Below are positions 59,101 to 64,000 of a stretch of 64,000 bases of DNA, piece after piece. The first letter of the stretch is position 1, and the number at the start of each line of letters is the position of its first letter. A program made the translations under genes and the position numbers. The notes under the pieces are model-generated. The model searched no databases, was not told the DNA's origin, and saw nothing but the letters and a program-made list of their open reading frames with translations. Location: the NCBI GenBank assembly GCA_011634665.1, contig WAEK01000011.1, positions 885,001-949,000 on the forward strand, read 5' to 3'. The stretch comes from Mortierella sp. BCC40632. Taxonomy: Eukaryota; Mortierellomycota; Mortierellomycetes; Mortierellales; Mortierellaceae.

Positions 59101-60440
59101 TCCAGGTGTTCGGCGACTTCTTTTTGCTAAGAGGAGCAAATTAAAACGAGAGAGAAACAGAGACAAAGAGAGAGAGCGAGAGATGGACAAATAACAGGAG
59201 ACACAAGATGAGCAGAGACAGACAAGGGTTAGAGATTCCTTCTAGATGGTAACATCGGCAAGCAGCTGGGAGAGAGATTGAGCAAGAGAGGAGGGGGCAC
59301 GGAGCAAGTACTTGCCTCGGCAATCGCCATCCGGTTCTGAATCAAGAGAGCAATCCGGGAGTCGAGATAGCGGACGTCGCGTTCAAGAACAAAGTTCTTT
59401 TTGGACTGGGTCGAGATTTTGGTCTTGAGTTCACGGAGTCTCTTCTGGGCTGGAGGGGGTGAATAGTGGTGGATGGATTTGGATTGGATCGGATTGGATC
59501 GAAACGGATCGGATGAGATGGGATGAGATGGGATGAGATGATGTGATGCAGGAGAATTTAAAGAAGAGGCAGGGGCGTTAGACAAGAGACAGGGGCGTTA
59601 GACAGGAGCCAGGGCGTACGAGGTGAGAGAGTCTGGAGAGAAGGAAGAGGGAAGGAGAGGGAGGTTGGGTGGGTTGGTTTCGAGGAAATGAGAGAGAAAG
59701 AGAGTGATAGAGAGAGAGAGAGAATGAAAGAGAGTGAAAGAGAGTGAAAGAAAGGGTGAAAGTGAGAATGAGATGAGGTAGAGATGGAGAGTGTGTGCTT
59801 TGAATGTGTGTGTGTCTGTGTGTGCATGTGTGTGTGTCTGTGTCTGTGTGCATGCAACGAAATACATCCGCAAGCTTGGCCCCGTGGGGCGGTGCGATGC
59901 TTCGAGCGATGGCTTGCATGGAGCCAAGTGGGGAGAAGCATGCGTGGAAACAACTGGCCGCGCGTGGTCGTGCCGTGGGCTGCAACTTTTTTTTTTCCAG
60001 CCCTGGTTGTTCCAGTGTAATATCGGGCATGGCCACGGGGAGCGGGCGTGGTGGACAGCACCAGCCCGCAAGATAGATAGACGGATAATAAAGAGAGAAA
60101 GAGAGAGGGAGCGGAGAGCGGAAAGAGAAAGAGAGAACGGGGGTACGATGACAGAGCCAAGAGTAGGCCTAGTACGAGACTTACCGCGAGCAAGGTCATC
60201 CTCGACCTCGACATCCTGCTCGGCAGCCATCGAGTACAGCTGCGAGTACCGATGGCTGCTGCGAGTCGTAGAGATCGAGCCTTTTCGACCCGAAAGACCG
60301 CCAGAGGGTCCACCGTTGGCATTATCCGAAGATGCAGCGGCAGCAGCGGCAACGGCTCGCACCATCCCCGGCTGCGATGGGTAGCCATAGGATGCGAGCA
60401 GCACCGATTTGCGGGTTGTTGTATTGGAAGGCGTTGCCAT
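56109..60440 (-). CDS. Ras GTPase-activating protein with IQGAP-type RasGAP C-terminal domain
   Basis: Nine exons, complement of (60185..60440), (59316..59449), (58881..59126), (58190..58624), (57867..58019), (57588..57743), (56641..57467), (56338..56464) and (56109..56204), give 809 residues. An Ala/Ser-rich N-terminus and a short coiled coil ([19 protein letters not shown]) precede the RasGAP domain (about 210-460). That domain has the finger-loop segment [15 protein letters not shown], where the Arg in LLRANT sits at the arginine-finger position, and the FLR motif in [17 protein letters not shown]. The C-terminal part matches the RasGAP_C domain of IQGAPs (helical, then [20 protein letters not shown] and [20 protein letters not shown]). 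There are no calponin or IQ motifs, so it resembles S. pombe Gap1/Sar1 rather than IQGAP. It should switch off Ras. Intron 2 uses a GC donor. Intron 1 (735 bases) holds tandem repeats. Confidence 0.92.
59460..59600. repeat. Tandem repeats in RasGAP intron 1
   Basis: GGATTGGATC units are followed by GGGATGAGAT units and then two copies of a GTTAGACANGAG/CAGGGCG block. They are imperfect and lie in the first intron next to GA-rich and GT-rich stretches. Confidence 0.65.
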
Positions 60441-60919
60441 GGTGATGTCGTGAGAATGCACGGGAGCAAGATGAACTAGCGCCTGGGGTGCGTTGAGCGC
60501 TGGCGAATGGATAGACTGAAGACAAAGACAGGCGTGAGGGAGAGAGTGAAAGAGAAAGAGAGAGATGGAGAAATAGAGAGAGAATAGCAGTCCGCAAAAG
60601 ATGAAAAAAAAATTTGAAGATTTGGGATGAGAACGGGAGATCTGATGGGGACTGGCTGGCGCAACGGCGGCAAAGGCGTCGATGTTGGCGTCAGATGGCC
60701 GGGAGGGGGTTCGTGACGATCGGCCAGTTGATGATGATGCGGCGTGGATGGAGGGATGGAGAGGGAAAGAGGAGATGAGAAAACAGATGATGAAGAGAGC
60801 GGAAAGACCGAGGAGAGGATGATGAACGACGACCCGGAGAGGGGGGGCGATGGAGAGAGCGTGAGAAAGATTATCAGAGGCCGAAAGAGGAGAGTCATAG
60901 GTAGAGATATATATATTAT

Positions 60920-61040
<121 letters not shown>

Positions 61041-61762
61041 AGAAGAGAAAGAGAAAGGATGGAGATGGATGATGAAGTTGGAGATGATTGATTATGAAAA
61101 AAGGAGAGCTGGACGGCTGCAGCGGCGCGAGGGGCGGCGAGAGAAAGAAAAGGTATTGGCGGGAGACTTTGAGACTAGCCTGCGCCGAGGGTGCCTGGCA
61201 GTGGGAAAGGCACGCAGAATTAGTGAGAGAAAGAGAGAAGGAGAGAAGGAGGGCGGCAGGGGCAAAGACAGAAAGGAAGGTAAGGCCGTGGTTGAGGACA
61301 CAAGGATGAAGTGGATTGAAATGAACGATCCAGGTGAATCAAAGGAAGAGGATGCAGAAGATGCAGAGGATGCCGAACAGAACTGAGATGCCTCAATGAT
61401 GAGATAGATAGAGAGACAAAGACGGATACGCCTCCTCTCGTCTCGTCTCTCTCACTCTCACTCACTCTCTTCTCGTCTCTCTCTTTTGTCTCTCGCTCTC
61501 GCTCTCACTTAACTCTCTTACTCTCTCTCCCGCCCGAACGAACGCCCGTGTGCTTGTGTGGTGTGCGTGTGTGTGTGTTGTGTGCCTGTCTGTGCCTGCT
61601 GTTGTCTCTCCAGCTCAGTCACTCTCTCTTTCTCATTCTCTGTGAGGAGAGTGGAGCCAAACACACACTCACAAAAAAAAAGACCGCGAAGAGAGCCCGC
61701 GTCTTTGACAACCGACAGACCAGACTCTCTTGCCAGAGCGTGCAGAGAGCTCAAGATGGGGG

Positions 61763-61763
<1 letters not shown>

Positions 61764-61856
<93 letters not shown>
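61764..61856. repeat. (GA)n microsatellite
   Basis: A 93-base run of perfect GA dinucleotides, the longest GA tract in the window. Confidence 0.95.
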
Positions 61857-61860
<4 letters not shown>

Positions 61861-62521
61861 AATAACAGCTGTCTTTCTCTACTTTCTCAGACTCTTTTTT
61901 TTTCTCTCCTCCACTCTCATTTTTCATTTTTCACTCACACAACACACACACTCTGTTCCCTTTTCTTTCCTACTCTTCTCATCACTCCACTCATTCCGTC
62001 CATGAAACCCGCTTTGCTTGTCTCTGTCCTTGCCTGCATTGTATCCTCCTTGCCCTGTAGCTTGCATAAAGATCGTTGAATGCTGTGGCCTCCTCCATTC
62101 TTTTGGTGACCTTTTAGCCAAGCTATCCTCTATCCTCTTCTTTCTTGTAGGCTCACGGACAAACATCCACTCCACCCCTGCTCGACCGCGGGGACGAGGA
62201 GCAAAGGAGGGAGCACGCTCTCATGCTCATCCCGCTCTCTCTCGTAATCTCGCTCTTGCGCTCTCACCCACTCTCCACCCCTGGGCTGGTCCATTTGGGT
62301 CTTTAGGTAGAACTCGGTTCGACAGACTCAACAGACCATACCAGTTAATGCATGATTTTTTTTGTTCGGCTACGATGCAGTCGCCTTGAACCTGGCACGA
62401 GCCTGCCCGTCTGCCTTTTTTTTTTTTTTTTTTTTCTTCTTCAATTGGCGCCTTAGCTCTCTTGCAGGGGTATGCATCCTTCTTGTGCAGTCGCCGCACG
62501 ATACCATTTAATATTTTCAAA

Positions 62522-63428
62522 CTACTGTATCTTTTGCTTTTCCTCTGGCCTGGTTACCTGTCTCTGCAAGCGAGATACTAGCCAATAGAGCCCAAAAGTC
62601 ACCCATGCTCCCACGGCAATGCAATCCACCACCAAAACTGTCCATACCAAAACGTCATTATAAAAAGCGCATGGCGAATAGTGGAACGCCAGTTCCGGTC
62701 CAAGCCTTGACTCGTGCGTATCCTCCGAATTCATGATCTCCTTCGTCTCCTTGGGCGTGCTTTTTGGTTTATGCAAAGTTTTCTCCACTTTCACCTCAAA
62801 GAGTCCCGAATAACCTCCATATTCTGCCATCATTGAACGTTGTGTTACCTCACGGACAGAACGTTCTACTTTCAAAGCCCCGCTGCCTGAACTGGGGTGC
62901 TGTTGTCCAACGGTGCCCTCTGTCTCTGAAGCTGTCCAAACCAACTGGCCTGTGCTCTCATCTCGAGCTTGGAAGTGTGTCACGTCACACCCAACATGGT
63001 CGTGTCCGTTCAAGATAAAGTCAGGCTGGAGATGGTCCAAGATCCATAAAGTCGCGTTGCGCGTAAGCATCGTCTGCTCCACAATGGTATTGTCCCTGGA
63101 AGAAGAACAATGAGATCAGAAAGCGTCGGAGTCATAAAAAGAAAAAGAAAGAAAAAGGCAAGCAGAAAATCACTTTGTTAATGCCATCTTGGTTGCATGC
63201 AGTACAACAGTGTGTAACTTGGACTTTGTTCACGTTTTAAATGCATGGTTCGACGCACCAATGGAAACGGATATCTGGTGGATCTGCACAAGTGCCTTTG
63301 TCCTTGTGAAGCGGGATATGTGTTAAGAGCACAATCCCGTCTCTTGGATTTCTCTCCTTTATCAGCGAAGCCTCCTGTATAAAGTCCCAAGTTTCTCCTC
63401 GAAGATTCTACTCATCAATGGAGCAAGG

Positions 63429-63466
<38 letters not shown>

Positions 63467-64000
63467 AAATAAAAAAACTGTCAAAACTCTTTGCTCAATT
63501 CAGGAGCTCCTTAGATAGAGTATGAAGCTCTGTGACAACAACCCTGTGAGCTACACCTTTACCTCGTCTGAAGTAGGGCCGTCCAGGAGCATTGTATTCA
63601 GAACTACTAGATGCAGCTTGGCTGGTTCCTCGGTTAGCTCTTCCTCGGACGGAGATGGAACGTCCATTGTTGTGATGTAATTACTCTTGCCAAACACTTT
63701 CTCCCATCGGTCAATCCGTGCTCGCGATATGTCGTTTCCATATCCAATGTCATGGTTCCCAGTAATGTTGACAAGCAATGGCCAACTCGGCGACCTTGGC
63801 TCAATATCCGACATCGATGCATAATCACGAAAGATAGAGCGGAATCTGGCTACTCGCACCTCAAATTCCTGGTCATCAATCCACTGACTTGAGAAAAGGT
63901 CTCCAAGGACACCAACGTGGGTCGGAGCAAGCTGATGGCGTCGAGATCCTTGGTTCTGATCGAAAAGGTCGGTCAGTAATGCTGGGGCTTCCCATGATGG
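62522..64000 (-). CDS. Membrane-anchored metallophosphoesterase (Cdc1/Ted1/PGAP5-like), 5' end outside the window
   Basis: Exons complement(63563..64000), (63259..63407) and (62522..63095) read in frame from the window edge, giving the last 386 residues. Visible calcineurin-like motifs are GDLFSSQWI (the GD of the second block), LLVNITGNHDIGYG (GNHD), IVLLTHIPLH and LNGHDHVGCD (GHDH), so the dinuclear metal site is complete apart from the first D-x-H, which must lie upstream. A C-terminal hydrophobic segment (VLVWTVLVVDCIAVGAWVTF) and a short charged tail follow, ending KQKIQ. This layout fits ER/Golgi phosphodiesterases that remodel GPI anchors (Cdc1, Ted1, mammalian PGAP5). The intron at 63408-63562 contains an A tract of about 36 bases. 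Residue numbers are not given because the N-terminus is missing. Confidence 0.88.

Overview
This is a contig of a filamentous fungus. The genes are eukaryotic: most are split by short introns (about 50-250 bases, GT-AG with T-rich 3' ends, and two clear GC-AG introns). Intergenic DNA is full of CT/GA microsatellites and long A or T homopolymers. The protein set (COPI zeta, V-ATPase c'', VPS39, a fungal-type CDP-diacylglycerol-serine phosphatidyltransferase, an SOD-fold mitoribosomal protein, a PAS-like/GATA factor, a TRAF7-like RING-WD40 protein) suggests an early-diverging fungus, most like Mortierellomycota. That placement is an inference from recognition of families, not a phylogeny.

Layout. 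0.7-2.5 kb: a cationic amino acid transporter (-). 2.5-10.4 kb: about 8 kb with no gene I can support. 10.6-14.9 kb: a large protein with two cyclic-nucleotide-binding domains, an F-box and leucine-rich repeats (+). 15.6-17.2 kb: a BTB-like protein (+). 17.2-20.0 kb: a decayed PIN/XPG-like nuclease gene (-) next to a 395-base fold-back element. 20.1-21.0 kb: coatomer zeta (+). 21.7-22.9 kb: V-ATPase c'' (+). 23.9-27.6 kb: an F-box/JmjC/kinase-like fusion (+). 28.2-29.5 kb: an unknown helical protein (-). 30.6-33.5 kb: a PAS-like/GATA transcription factor (-). 35.1-37.5 kb: a TRAF7-like RING/WD40 protein (+). 37.6-38.4 kb: a small Miro-like EF-hand protein (-). 39.1-40.3 kb: an SOD-fold mitoribosomal protein (+). 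40.8-42.4 kb: phosphatidylserine synthase (+). 43.3-45.2 kb: a lineage-restricted membrane protein (+). 45.8-50.1 kb: VPS39/VAM6 in 17 exons (+). 50.8-52.3 kb: an unknown protein with a Ser-rich tail (+). 52.9-55.3 kb: a secreted subtilase (-). 56.1-60.4 kb: a RasGAP with a RasGAP C-terminal domain (-). 62.5-64.0 kb: a metallophosphoesterase running off the right edge (-).

There is no operon-like organisation. Several genes share themes: signalling (cNMP-binding protein, RasGAP), protein turnover (two F-box proteins, a RING protein and a BTB-like protein) and the endomembrane/vacuolar system (COPI zeta, V-ATPase c'', VPS39, phosphatidylserine synthase, and a metallophosphoesterase of the Cdc1/Ted1/PGAP5 type). 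Clustering by function is not implied. Exon boundaries were placed by hand from splice signals and reading-frame continuity. Where a start or junction could not be settled, the entry says so. The most unusual content is the multidomain fusions, the Miro-derived mini-protein, and the transposon/pseudogene patch at 17.7-19.9 kb.
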